From assembly GCF_036227265.1 (NCBI RefSeq), contig NZ_CP109446.1, positions 2,985,001 to 3,049,000 on the forward strand: a stretch of 64,000 nt of DNA, in the 5' to 3' direction. The notes beneath the pieces are model-generated. The model searched no databases, was not told the origin of the DNA, and saw only the letters and a list, made by a program, of their open reading frames with translations. Below are positions 8,757 through 16,749 of the stretch, piece by piece (the stretch's first letter is position 1; each line of letters opens with the position of its first letter). The position numbers were made by a program, and so were the translations under genes. This stretch comes from Streptomyces sp. NBC_01476 (lineage in GTDB: Bacteria; Actinomycetota; Actinomycetes; Streptomycetales; Streptomycetaceae).

Positions 8757-10214
8757 TCAGTGGTCGAGAACCCCCAGGTCAGGGACCGCCTGCGGCACCG
8801 ACACCGTGCTGTGGTCGTCCGGCATCGGCTGGATGGTGAACATCTGCACCCCGTCCAGCGGCAGCGCAAGAGTGCGCGAGGCGTAGAGCTGACCGCCGGA
8901 GACCCGCTCGACGGTGACCGCGTAGGTGCCCTTGAGGCCGGCCGGCTGCGGCGGTGTGACGGCCGAGGTGGTGCCCGCCTTGACAGTGACCACCTTGCTC
9001 GCCGGAGTACCGCCGCCCGAGCCGGCCGAAGAGGTGACCCGCACGGTGGTGTCCTGGCCGATCGCGGTGAGCGAGAGCGTCGACCCCTTGGCGCGGTTGT
9101 CCGCGGCACTGGCCCGGGTGTCGATCCGCGAGACCGCGGGAAGGAAGGCGATCTCCTGCTTGTCGCCCTTGCCGCGGGTGACGCGCAGTCCGGCGACGAC
9201 CGGCACCGGTGTGTGCGCGGCACTCGACCCGATGATCAGTGAGGCGGGGTCGCCCTTGGTGACGTCCCCGAGGTCAGCCGAGGCCGTCATGCCGCTCTTC
9301 ACGTGGAGGGTCTCGTGTCCGGCCGGGGTGATCGTGCCGGTCGAGGTGGCCAGCTTCAAGGTGAGGTCGGCGTCGTCGGAGCCGCTCGCGTAGACCTCCA
9401 GCCGCACATCGGTCGCGTCCGCGGGGATCCCGGGCAGGACGAGGCTGGTGGCGGGTTCTGCGGCCGGCGCCATCCAGTCCGCGCCCGCCTTGGTGTCGGT
9501 GACCTGCAGCAGCGCGCCGACCCGGCCGCTGCGCGCGACCACGTGCGCGGTGAGGTCGGCCGTCTTCTGGGGCACCACGGTGGAGAGCAGCACCGGCTTG
9601 GAGGTTCCGCCCGCGACCGTGATGCCGTCGCCGGATGACGCCTTGAGCAGGCCGTCCTTGCCGTAGAGGTCGATGTCCACGACGGCAGGCGTCGGGTCGG
9701 GGTTGACCAGTTCCACGTAGTCCTGACGGTTGGCCTCGGTGCTCGCGCCGGGGAACCAGAACTCGGTGTCGGGCACCGCGCAGGAGGCACCGAGCAGGCC
9801 GCGGCCGTCACCGCTGTCCACGACCGTGGTCTGCTGGACGGTCCAGCCGGGTGCCAGCGCGCCGTCGGCGGTGCCGATCAGCGCGGGCGCGTCCGACTTC
9901 TCGGTGGAGGTGGTGGCGGGCTTGCCCGCCTGCGTCTGCGGCAGCAGCGGCTTCGCCTTGGGGGTGATCGGCATGAGCTTGGCGCTGCCGTCGGCCTGCC
10001 CCGTGCCCTTGGGCGTGAACGAGGTGTACTGGGTGGTCGCGAACTCCGAGGAGGACGGTTCCGGGCACAGCAGGCTGCTGCGCTGCACCGGCAGCCGGGC
10101 GGCGGAGGCCGCGGGCGCGGCGTCCGAGGAGTCGCCGCTGTTCATGGTGGCCGCGCCGGTCAGGACGGCGAGCACCACGACGGCGCCGGCCAGGGAGAGT
10201 GCGTTGCGGTTCAC
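8757..10214 (-). CDS. DUF5719 family secreted/membrane-anchored protein
   Basis: A 485-residue protein of unknown function that I recognise as DUF5719. An N-terminal hydrophobic anchor (ALSLAGAVVVLAVLTGAA, about residues 5-22) is followed by an Ala/Ser linker, a pair of Cys (LLCPEP and SCAVPDTEFWFPG) and a long extracellular beta-rich region with phrases such as YVELVNPDPTPAVVDIDLYG. The start is GTG at 10214, which overlaps the glycosyltransferase stop as GTGA, so the two are translationally coupled. This suggests the protein works with the large glycosyltransferase at the outer face of the membrane. The longer frame upstream is a shadow of the glycosyltransferase tail. Confidence 0.82.
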   Translation of the reverse strand: MNRNALSLAGAVVVLAVLTGAATMNSGDSSDAAPAASAARLPVQRSSLLCPEPSSSEFATTQYTSFTPKGTGQADGSAKLMPITPKAKPLLPQTQAGKPATTSTEKSDAPALIGTADGALAPGWTVQQTTVVDSGDGRGLLGASCAVPDTEFWFPGASTEANRQDYVELVNPDPTPAVVDIDLYGKDGLLKASSGDGITVAGGTSKPVLLSTVVPQKTADLTAHVVARSGRVGALLQVTDTKAGADWMAPAAEPATSLVLPGIPADATDVRLEVYASGSDDADLTLKLATSTGTITPAGHETLHVKSGMTASADLGDVTKGDPASLIIGSSAAHTPVPVVAGLRVTRGKGDKQEIAFLPAVSRIDTRASAADNRAKGSTLSLTAIGQDTTVRVTSSAGSGGGTPASKVVTVKAGTTSAVTPPQPAGLKGTYAVTVERVSGGQLYASRTLALPLDGVQMFTIQPMPDDHSTVSVPQAVPDLGVLDH

Positions 10215-13200
10215 TGCTGGTTGCTCCCGTCGCGGCGGGGGTCGCCTTCTGGGTAGTAGACGCCGGGTTCGGGGTACGCGGCGGGATCGGCGTACCCCTG
10301 GTCGTCGCCGTAGGGCGCGCCGTCGGCATAGCCCTGCTGCTGGTCGGCGTAGCCCTGGCCGTAGCCCTGCTGCTGACCGCCGTAGCCGCCCTGGTCGTCG
10401 GGGACGGGCGCGCCGTAGGGGTCGTAGCCGGGCTGGGGCGGGACGTAGCCGTACTCCTGCTGCTGGTCGTAGCCGGGCTGCTGCTCGTACGTACCGGGCG
10501 CCGCCGGGTACTGGCCGCTGTCCCACTGCTGCTGACCGGTGTCGGCGCCCTGGGTGTAGCCGGCGTCCTGGTAGCCCTGCTCCTGGTAGCCGTAGGCGCC
10601 GTCGGTGCCGACCGGGACCGCGTAGGGGTCGTAGCCGCCCTCGGCGGTCTCGTAGGCGGTCTCCTCGTACGGCTCCTGCTCGGCGTCGTGTGACGGGGCG
10701 TCAGGGGCGCCGGCAGCGTCCGCGGTGTCCGCGGCGTCGGATGCGCCCTCTGCCTCGGCGGCGGCCTGGAGGCGGCGGGCCCTGCGGCCCTCGCCGGCCG
10801 CCTGGGCCGGGATCTCCGCGGTGAGCGGGCCGGAGCCGGACGTGGTGGCGCCGTCGGGCTCGGGCAGGTCGTCGTCGATCTCGCGGCGCCGGCCGGGCAG
10901 CGCCAGGACGATCACCACCAGCAGCAGGAAGCCCTGGACGCCGAGCCAGCCGATGTGAGTGACCGGCTCCTCGAAGGTGACGTCCAGCCGGCCCGCGTCG
11001 GAGGGAAGGTCGAAGCCCTGTGCCCAGCCGTCGACGGTGGTCGGGGTGAGCGCCTTGCCGTCCAGGGTGGCGTGCCAGCCGGGGGCGGCGGAGTCGGCCA
11101 GCCGCAGGACGCGTCCCGAGGGGCCGGCGGGCACCTTGGTGTGGGCCTCGACGCGCCCGGCGGCGACGGCGACCGGCTGGGCGTCCTTGCTGGTGATGGA
11201 GATCCGGGAGACCTCGCTGTTGACCCGCCACAGTTCGGTGCCGCCGGTCTGGCTGACCCGGGACAGGCCCGGGGTGCTGTCCAGCACGCGCCCGAAGGTG
11301 CGCGGGGCGCCCTTCTGCGCGAGGACGTACCGGATCGCGTATCCGGCCAGCCGGCTGCCCTGGTCGGCGCCCGAGCCTGCCACCAGGTTGGCCACGACGC
11401 TGTCCAGGGCGCGGTCGCGGGTCGCCTCGGCGGCGAGTTCCGCGTCGCCGATCCGCACACCGGAGCCGCGGACCAGGCTGTACGAGACGCGACCGGGCGT
11501 CCCGCTGATCACCAGGGTGCGGGGCTGGTCGCCCGAAGTGCTCTCCTCCGCGACGAAGGCGGGCACCTGCTCGGGGTCGGTGCGCTTGATGGGACCGTTC
11601 GCGCCGTCGGCCACCCAGGTGAAGGCGGCGAGCAGCGGCGCGGCGACGGCGGCGATGGCGACCAGTCCTGCGACGGGCTGCCGCCAGCCGAAGCCGCTGG
11701 CCGCGATCCGCTCGTTGGCGCCTTCCGCGCCGATGGCGGCGGCGGCCAGCAGGGCGATGCCGTAGACGAGGGTGGCCGGTCCTGCCCAGTCCTTGCCGTT
11801 CTCCACGACGGCGAAGAGCAGGCCGGTCGCGGCGGCGGCCCAGGCGGCGACGATGGCGGTCCTGCGGGTGTCGCGCATCAGGGCGGCGAGCGCCGCCAGC
11901 ACCACGCCTATGAGCAGGAATCCGCCGGACGCCTTGGGGCCGCCGGGGCTGAGCAGCAGCAGGTCGACGCCGGAGGCGGAGCCGGTGCCGTACGGCAGGC
12001 CGGCCTCGTTCATCAGCCGGCCCGGGTGGCTGAGCAGGGTCAGTGACCACGGGGCGAGGAGCACGATCGGGGTGATGAGCACCGTCGCGGAGCGCAGCAG
12101 GTGCGGGAGGAGCAACTGGCCGTGCCCGGTCGCCAGCCGCCAGCCGAGTGCGATCGCGGCGAGGAGGAGGGCGATCGGCCAGGTGACCGGGGTGAAGGCG
12201 GTGGTGAAGGTCAGCATCAGGGCCAGCGCCCAGGCGGCGCGCCAGCTCGGCCGGGCGCCGCGCTCGATGGCGCCGTCGCTGAGCTGGAGTCCGGCGGTGG
12301 AGACCGCGGCACGGGCCATCAGCGGCAACAGGATGGCCAGCACGGCTGTGCCGAGGCGGCCGGCCGCGAGCGCGCCGGTGACGGCGGGCAGGAAGGCGTA
12401 GGCAACCGACGCCCAGGCGCGCAGCAGGCGGGATTCCACCAGCGGCCGGGAGGCGAAGTAGGCGGCGATGCCGGCCAGCGGCACCGAGGCGACCAGAAAG
12501 AGCGTCAGGGTCAGGCCGGTGGAGCCGAACAGCACGGTGGAGAAGAGCGCGAGGACCGCGATGTACGGCGGGGCGGACTGGGTGCCGCCGGTGCCGAGCG
12601 GGTGCCAGGAGCCGGTGAAGGCGGCCCACAGGTCGGAGGCGCCGGGGTCGGCGGGCAGCAGTGCTCCGCCGGCCAGTGCGCCGCCGCCGAGCAGGGCGCG
12701 GCAGGCGGCGAGCGAGAAGACCAGCAGGACCGCGAAGAGGACCGGGCCGGGCTTGCGGGCGATCCGCTTGAGCCGGGCGAACTGCTCGACCTCCAGGAAG
12801 TCGCCGTCCTCGTCGCCGGGTCCTGACTCGACCGCTCCGCCGTGGCGTCCGGCGGCCGCGGAGGCGGCGTCGGCGCGGCCGGAGAGGTTGCTGACCACCT
12901 GGTCGACGGTGGCGCGGACGGTGGCACCGGGCGGCGGGAAGAGCGGGCGCAGTTCGGAGGGGGGTACCTCGCCCCGGCCGCGGCGGCGGCGGGCGGCGAG
13001 CACCCGGCCGGGGCGCAGCAGTACGCCCATCAGGCCGACGATCTCGTCGACGGCCTGGCCGGGGACCTTGCCCACGAGGTAGGCGAGGGTACGCAGCACG
13101 GTGCCGACAGCTATCCGCACCGCCACATAGGGCAGCAGCGGGCCGCGGGTGTTGGCGAGCAGCGTGTAGACCGCGCCGGCCTTGTCGACGCGGTGCGGGT

Positions 13201-14071
13201 TGACCGCCGAGCGGCCGGCGCAGTCGACGGGCCGGCGCTCGCGGGAAGCTGCCTCGGCGTGCCAGAGCACGGCGTCGGGGGCGACCAGGACGGTGTGGCC
13301 GGCCGCCTGGGCCCGCCAGCAGAAGTCCACGTCGTCGCGCATCAGGGGCAGCCTGCGGTCGAAGCCGCCCAGTTCCTCCCAGACGTCGCGGCGCACCAGC
13401 ATGCCCGCGGAGGACACCGACAGCACCGGGCGCACCTGGTCGTGCTGGCCCTGGTCCTGCTCGCGGCGCTCCAGGCCGGTCCAGCGGCGACCGCTGCGGG
13501 CGATGCTGACGCCGACTTCGAGCAGTTGCCTGCGGTCGTACCAGCTGCGGAGTTTGGGACCGATGATCGCGGCGGATGGCGACGAGTCGGCGGCGCGCAG
13601 CAGCGCGGCGAGCGCCCCGGGGTCGGGCTCGCAGTCGTCGTGCAGCAGCCACAGCCACTGGACGGGTTCGCCGAACGGCTGCTGCGGCTCGTCGTAGACG
13701 TCGTCGTTCCAGGTGCGGGTGGCCGGGTCCCAGCCGCTGCGGCGCTCCAGGTACGGCAGTTCCGCCGCGGTGAGCGGGGCGGCGCTGCGCACGGCCTCGT
13801 CGACCGCGGCACCGAAGCCGGTACGGCGGGCCAGGTGCAGGACCCGCTGGTCGCCGAGGGATTCGGCGAGCAGCCGGGCGGAGTCGTCGGCGCTGCCGGT
13901 GTCGGCAGCGATGACGTCCTGCACCGGGCGGTCCTGGACGAGCAGCCCGGAGAGGGCTTTGGGCAGCCAGCGCGCGCCGTCGTGCGCTACCAGCACGGCG
14001 GTGACGACATGGCGCGGGAACTCAGGGGTGCCGGCCGGATGAGCGGCCGGTGCTGGGCTGTTCACGGACAT
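10211..14071 (-). CDS. Family 2 glycosyltransferase fused to a polytopic membrane domain
   Basis: A 1286-residue membrane enzyme. Residues about 20-310 form a GT-A glycosyltransferase family 2 domain: VVTAVLVAHDGARWLPKAL, an acidic metal motif LLHDDCEPDP, and RDDVDFCWRAQAAGHTVL. A linker follows, then roughly 12 hydrophobic segments between about residues 450 and 840 (for example VLFAVLLVFSLAACRALLG, IAVLALFSTVLFGS, GLVAIAAVAAPLLAAF). A large external region spans about 850-1080, and a last membrane segment lies near GWLGVQGFLLLVVIVLAL. The C-terminal 180 residues are a cytoplasmic low-complexity tail rich in Gln, Tyr, Gly and Asp. The likely role is polymerisation or transfer of an envelope glycan from a lipid-linked donor. 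The substrate is unknown. Confidence 0.85.
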   Translation of the reverse strand: MSVNSPAPAAHPAGTPEFPRHVVTAVLVAHDGARWLPKALSGLLVQDRPVQDVIAADTGSADDSARLLAESLGDQRVLHLARRTGFGAAVDEAVRSAAPLTAAELPYLERRSGWDPATRTWNDDVYDEPQQPFGEPVQWLWLLHDDCEPDPGALAALLRAADSSPSAAIIGPKLRSWYDRRQLLEVGVSIARSGRRWTGLERREQDQGQHDQVRPVLSVSSAGMLVRRDVWEELGGFDRRLPLMRDDVDFCWRAQAAGHTVLVAPDAVLWHAEAASRERRPVDCAGRSAVNPHRVDKAGAVYTLLANTRGPLLPYVAVRIAVGTVLRTLAYLVGKVPGQAVDEIVGLMGVLLRPGRVLAARRRRGRGEVPPSELRPLFPPPGATVRATVDQVVSNLSGRADAASAAAGRHGGAVESGPGDEDGDFLEVEQFARLKRIARKPGPVLFAVLLVFSLAACRALLGGGALAGGALLPADPGASDLWAAFTGSWHPLGTGGTQSAPPYIAVLALFSTVLFGSTGLTLTLFLVASVPLAGIAAYFASRPLVESRLLRAWASVAYAFLPAVTGALAAGRLGTAVLAILLPLMARAAVSTAGLQLSDGAIERGARPSWRAAWALALMLTFTTAFTPVTWPIALLLAAIALGWRLATGHGQLLLPHLLRSATVLITPIVLLAPWSLTLLSHPGRLMNEAGLPYGTGSASGVDLLLLSPGGPKASGGFLLIGVVLAALAALMRDTRRTAIVAAWAAAATGLLFAVVENGKDWAGPATLVYGIALLAAAAIGAEGANERIAASGFGWRQPVAGLVAIAAVAAPLLAAFTWVADGANGPIKRTDPEQVPAFVAEESTSGDQPRTLVISGTPGRVSYSLVRGSGVRIGDAELAAEATRDRALDSVVANLVAGSGADQGSRLAGYAIRYVLAQKGAPRTFGRVLDSTPGLSRVSQTGGTELWRVNSEVSRISITSKDAQPVAVAAGRVEAHTKVPAGPSGRVLRLADSAAPGWHATLDGKALTPTTVDGWAQGFDLPSDAGRLDVTFEEPVTHIGWLGVQGFLLLVVIVLALPGRRREIDDDLPEPDGATTSGSGPLTAEIPAQAAGEGRRARRLQAAAEAEGASDAADTADAAGAPDAPSHDAEQEPYEETAYETAEGGYDPYAVPVGTDGAYGYQEQGYQDAGYTQGADTGQQQWDSGQYPAAPGTYEQQPGYDQQQEYGYVPPQPGYDPYGAPVPDDQGGYGGQQQGYGQGYADQQQGYADGAPYGDDQGYADPAAYPEPGVYYPEGDPRRDGSNQQ
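10214..10680 (-). repeat. Tyr/Gln/Gly-rich degenerate repeats in the glycosyltransferase tail
   Basis: The reading frame here encodes repeated GYxQQQ/GYxDPYG-like units such as GYDQQQEYGY, GGQQQGYGQGYADQQQGYADG and GYQEQGYQDAGY. The DNA repeats itself accordingly with many CAGCAG and TACGGC words. It is a disordered, likely sticky tail that should vary in length between strains. Confidence 0.7.
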
Positions 14072-14280
14072 CGAGGTTCTGGCCCCGGTTCGCTGGACTG
14101 CGGTGGACGGTAACGCCCGCGCTGTGGCGGGCCCTCGTCATGGACGGCCCCCCACACTAACGGCTCACGCCGCGGGCGCTGTCCGGAAGCGGGCCGGTGT
14201 GAGAACAACGGCAGCCCGTCCGCCGCGCCGGTGGGCGCGGCAGACGGGCTGTACGCGGGTTTCCGGGGGGCCGGCCGCGG

Positions 14281-14544
14281 TCAGACGACGCCCTTCTTCA
14301 GCCGGCGCCGTTCGCGCTCGGACAGGCCGCCCCAGATGCCGAACCGCTCGTCGTTGGCGAGGGCGTACTCCAGGCAGTCGGAGCGGACCTCACAGGCGAG
14401 GCAGACCTTCTTCGCCTCACGCGTGGATCCGCCCTTCTCGGGGAAGAACGACTCGGGGTCGGTCTGCGCACACAGCGCGCGCTCCTGCCAGCCGAGTTCC
14501 TCGTCGGCCTCTTCGGCCAGCAGCAACTGGAACTGCTCGGTCAT
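14281..14544 (-). CDS. whiB: WhiB, iron-sulfur sporulation regulator
   Basis: An 87-residue Wbl protein needed for the switch from aerial growth to sporulation septation in Streptomyces, where WhiB acts with WhiA as a DNA-binding partner. All hallmarks are present: four cysteines at residues 25, 48, 51 and 57 (C-x22-C-x2-C-x5-C) to hold a [4Fe-4S] cluster, the G(I/V)WGG turn in ERFGIWGGLSERERRRLKK, and a basic C-terminus. LGWQERALCAQTDPESFFPE is the standard WhiB N-terminus, so this is WhiB itself rather than another Wbl paralogue. It stands alone, 210 nt beyond the start of the large glycosyltransferase gene, with a long upstream control region. Confidence 0.97.
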   Translation of the reverse strand: MTEQFQLLLAEEADEELGWQERALCAQTDPESFFPEKGGSTREAKKVCLACEVRSDCLEYALANDERFGIWGGLSERERRRLKKGVV

Positions 14545-14611
14545 GCGCGCCCCTCGTCTGTCGTGCTTCCCCGTGACTGCCTGCCGTCACCATGTCCGGC
14601 TGAAACGACAC

Positions 14612-14648
14612 GAGTGAAATTACAAGTGTGCCGATCCGGGCCAGTCAA
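14612..14648 (-). promoter_or_regulatory. whiB promoter
   Basis: On the minus strand TTGACT (14643-14648) and TGTAAT (14619-14624) are separated by 18 nt, a good match to the principal sigma factor consensus. Transcription would begin near 14612 and leave a 5' leader of about 68 nt before the whiB ATG. In S. coelicolor whiB is known to have more than one promoter, so others may lie further upstream. Confidence 0.6.
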
Positions 14649-15016
14649 GCCGAGATCTGCTATTGGGCCCGTTATTCACTCCGCTGAACCAAGGCGTAAC
14701 GGAAAGTGTTGATATCCGCCAGAAAATACCCATCGTCAACCATCGTCCCGCCGACTTACCGCTCACCTACCGTCAGACGCTGCGGCGACGCGCCGCGTTC
14801 CGCCCGATCGGATGAAGCGTTGTGGATCACATTTCGATCACAGAAGCACAACGTCACATCGGGCGGTGTGTCTTCCCCGTCGAATCGGACCGCATCGGAT
14901 CTGCATCGGATCTGCACGGATGCCGCACCATCTATCCGCACCTTCCGGTGCACAAACCTTTCAGCACCGTGCGTTACCGGATCGGGTGAACATGATGGAC
15001 AAATCGGACAATGGAG
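14649..15016. other. Long non-coding region between whiB and the cysteine dioxygenase leader
   Basis: About 370 nt with no supported gene. Its base composition is clearly less GC-rich than its surroundings (for example around 14690-14760 and 14820-14850), and open frames on both strands lack codon bias. It probably holds whiB developmental promoter and operator sites. I could not pick out a specific WhiA/WhiB site. Confidence 0.4.
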
Positions 15017-15053
15017 TTGACAGCCGCCCGCGCGGAGCGGTCTCCTTAACGCC
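15017..15053 (+). promoter_or_regulatory. Promoter of the Cys leader/cysteine dioxygenase transcript
   Basis: A perfect TTGACA (15017-15022) is followed after 18 nt by TCTCCT (15041-15046), a weak -10 box. That geometry puts the transcription start at about 15053-15054, the A of the leader ATG, so the leader would be translated from a leaderless mRNA. No Shine-Dalgarno sequence precedes the leader ATG, in agreement. Confidence 0.55.
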
Positions 15054-15152
15054 ATGTCCGACGAGCACTACGCGCCCTTCCGGACTCGCTGCGGCGAGTC
15101 CCGCTGCGTCGCGCTCGCGCAGAGCTGTTGTTGTTCCTGTCGCTGCCGCTGA
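15054..15152 (+). CDS. Cys-rich leader peptide (candidate cysteine attenuator), 32 aa
   Basis: A 32-codon ORF begins MSDEHYAPFRTRCGESRC and ends with QSCCCSCRCR before TGA. Seven of 32 residues are Cys, five of them in the last eight codons, including three TGT codons in a row. TGT is the disfavoured Cys codon in this GC-rich genome, so decoding should be slow and sensitive to charged tRNA-Cys. The ORF is 73 nt upstream of cysteine dioxygenase, and its promoter geometry predicts leaderless translation. Cys-codon leader ORFs that control downstream genes have been described in mycobacteria. Sensing by this one is inferred. It is below the length seen by normal gene finding. Confidence 0.75.
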   Translation: MSDEHYAPFRTRCGESRCVALAQSCCCSCRCR

Positions 15153-15225
15153 ATCTCCTGCCCGGGACCGTACGAGGACCCGGCACCGCCCCCTTTCACG
15201 CGCATCGCAGAGGAACACAACCCCC
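15153..15225 (+). promoter_or_regulatory. Candidate translational attenuator between leader and cysteine dioxygenase
   Basis: Right after the leader stop, TCTCCTGC (15154-15161) can pair with GCAGAGGA (15207-15214), which contains the Shine-Dalgarno of the dioxygenase gene (7 of 8 positions including one wobble). Between them CCGGG and CCCGG (about 15162-15185) can form a small hairpin. A ribosome at the leader stop would cover the anti-SD, while one stalled at codons 25-27 would not. The structure is hand-drawn and not energy-checked. Confidence 0.45.
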
Positions 15226-15753
15226 ATGTACTCCGACGTCTCCATCGCCGGTGACCCACTCGCTCTGCCCCACCTGCTCCCCCCGGTGCCGCAACACCCC
15301 AGCACCGTCGCGGAGTTCGCCGGACTCGCCCGCTCCGTGGCCGCCGACCGCGGTCGCTGGACGCCTCTGGTGCGCTACGACGCCACCACCCGCTGGTACG
15401 CGCGCCTGCAGACCGGCCCCGGCTACGAGGTGTGGCTGCTGAGCTGGCTCCCCGGCCAGAGCAGCGGGCTGCACGACCACGGCCCCTCCTCCGGCGTGCT
15501 CACCGTCCTGGAGGGCACCTTGCGCGAGCGCGCCCGGGGCACCGAGGGCGATGCCCGCCGGGTGCTCACCGCGGGGCACCAGCGGGTGTTCGCCCCCGGA
15601 TATGTGCACGAGGTGGTCAACGACTCCCTGGAGCCGGCGGTCAGCGTGCACGTGTACTTCCCCGGGCTGACCGCGATGACGCCCCACGGGCGCGCGGACG
15701 GCAGGCAGTCCGCCGCCGCGCGGCCGGCCCCTTCGGCCGCTGCCGGTATGTGA
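15226..15753 (+). CDS. Cysteine dioxygenase family protein (cupin)
   Basis: A 175-residue cytoplasmic cupin of the type I cysteine dioxygenase family, which oxidises cysteine to cysteine sulfinate with O2 at a non-haem Fe(II) centre. Visible iron ligands are the HDHGPSSGVLTVLEG motif (two His of cupin motif 1) and the later His in FAPGYVHEVVNDS. The substrate Arg region is WYARLQTGPGYEVWLLSWLPGQSS. AGAGGA lies 11 nt before the ATG. A Cys-rich leader ORF and a possible anti-SD precede it, so expression probably follows cysteine supply. fbiA begins 39 nt downstream on the same strand. Substrate specificity (Cys or another thiol acid) is not provable here. Confidence 0.85.
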   Translation: MYSDVSIAGDPLALPHLLPPVPQHPSTVAEFAGLARSVAADRGRWTPLVRYDATTRWYARLQTGPGYEVWLLSWLPGQSSGLHDHGPSSGVLTVLEGTLRERARGTEGDARRVLTAGHQRVFAPGYVHEVVNDSLEPAVSVHVYFPGLTAMTPHGRADGRQSAAARPAPSAAAGM

Positions 15754-15792
15754 CTTATCGGCCCGGGTGGGCGGGCTGACAGACTGGGGACC

Positions 15793-16749
15793 ATGCGAAT
15801 CGTGGTTCTGGCCGGAGGTATCGGAGGGGCGCGCTTCCTGCGCGGCCTCAAGGCAGCGGCGCCGGAGGCGGACATCACCGTCGTCGGCAACACCGGAGAC
15901 GACATCCATCTGTTCGGGCTGAAGGTCTGTCCCGACCTCGACACCGTCATGTACACCCTGGGCGGCGGCATTCACGAGGAACAGGGCTGGGGCCGGGCCG
16001 ACGAGACCTTCGCGGTCAAGGAGGAACTGGCCGCGTACGGAGTCGGGCCCGAGTGGTTCGGCCTGGGCGACCGGGACTTCGCCACCCACATCGTCCGGAC
16101 CCAGATGATCGCCGCGGGCTACCCGTTGAGCGCCGTCACCGAGGCGCTGTGCGCCCGCTGGCAGCCGGGGGTGCGGCTGATCCCGATGTCGGACGACCGG
16201 GTGGAGACACACGTCCTGGTCGACGTGGACGGGGAGCGCAAGGCCGTCCACTTCCAGGAGTACTGGGTCCGGCTGCGGGCATCGGTGCAGGCGCACGCCG
16301 TGGTACCGGTCGGCGCCGACGCCGCCAAGCCGGCGCCCGGGGTGCTGGAGGCGATCGCCGCGGCCGATGTGATCGTCTTCCCGCCGTCCAACCCGGTGGT
16401 CAGCATCGGCACGATCCTCGCGGTGCCCGGCATCAGGGAGGCCATCGCCGAAGCCGGGGTCCCCGTCGTGGGGTTGTCGCCGATCGTCGGGGACGCACCC
16501 GTGCGCGGGATGGCCGACAAGGTGCTGGCCGCGGTGGGCGTGGAGTCGACGGCCGCCGCGGTCGCCGCCCACTACGGCAGCGGGCTGCTCGACGGCTGGC
16601 TGGTCGACACGGTGGACGCAGGCGCCGTCGCGGAGGTCGAATCGGCCGGCATCCGCTGCCGGGCGGTGCCGCTGCTGATGGAGAGCGTGGACACCACCGC
16701 GCAGATGGCCCGGGAGGCGCTGGCGCTGGCCGAGGAGGTACGGGCATGA
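15793..16749 (+). CDS. fbiA: 2-phospho-L-lactate/phosphoenolpyruvyl transferase of F420 synthesis
   Basis: A 318-residue cytoplasmic enzyme that transfers the phospho-enolpyruvyl (or phospholactyl) group from the activated guanosine diphosphate donor to the deazaflavin Fo, making the F420-0 precursor. The CofD/FbiA signature is clear: [19 protein letters not shown] at the N-terminus, [42 protein letters not shown], and [19 protein letters not shown]. Its length is normal. The stop overlaps the fbiB start as ATGA, so the two are coupled. The Fo synthase and the guanylyltransferase are not in this window. Confidence 0.96.
   Translation: MRIVVLAGGIGGARFLRGLKAAAPEADITVVGNTGDDIHLFGLKVCPDLDTVMYTLGGGIHEEQGWGRADETFAVKEELAAYGVGPEWFGLGDRDFATHIVRTQMIAAGYPLSAVTEALCARWQPGVRLIPMSDDRVETHVLVDVDGERKAVHFQEYWVRLRASVQAHAVVPVGADAAKPAPGVLEAIAAADVIVFPPSNPVVSIGTILAVPGIREAIAEAGVPVVGLSPIVGDAPVRGMADKVLAAVGVESTAAAVAAHYGSGLLDGWLVDTVDAGAVAEVESAGIRCRAVPLLMESVDTTAQMAREALALAEEVRA

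Noticed and set aside
14706..15055. Overlapping open frames on both strands between whiB and the Cys leader
   Set aside because: They have near-random codon use in an AT-richer patch and no recognisable motifs, and fit a non-coding control region.
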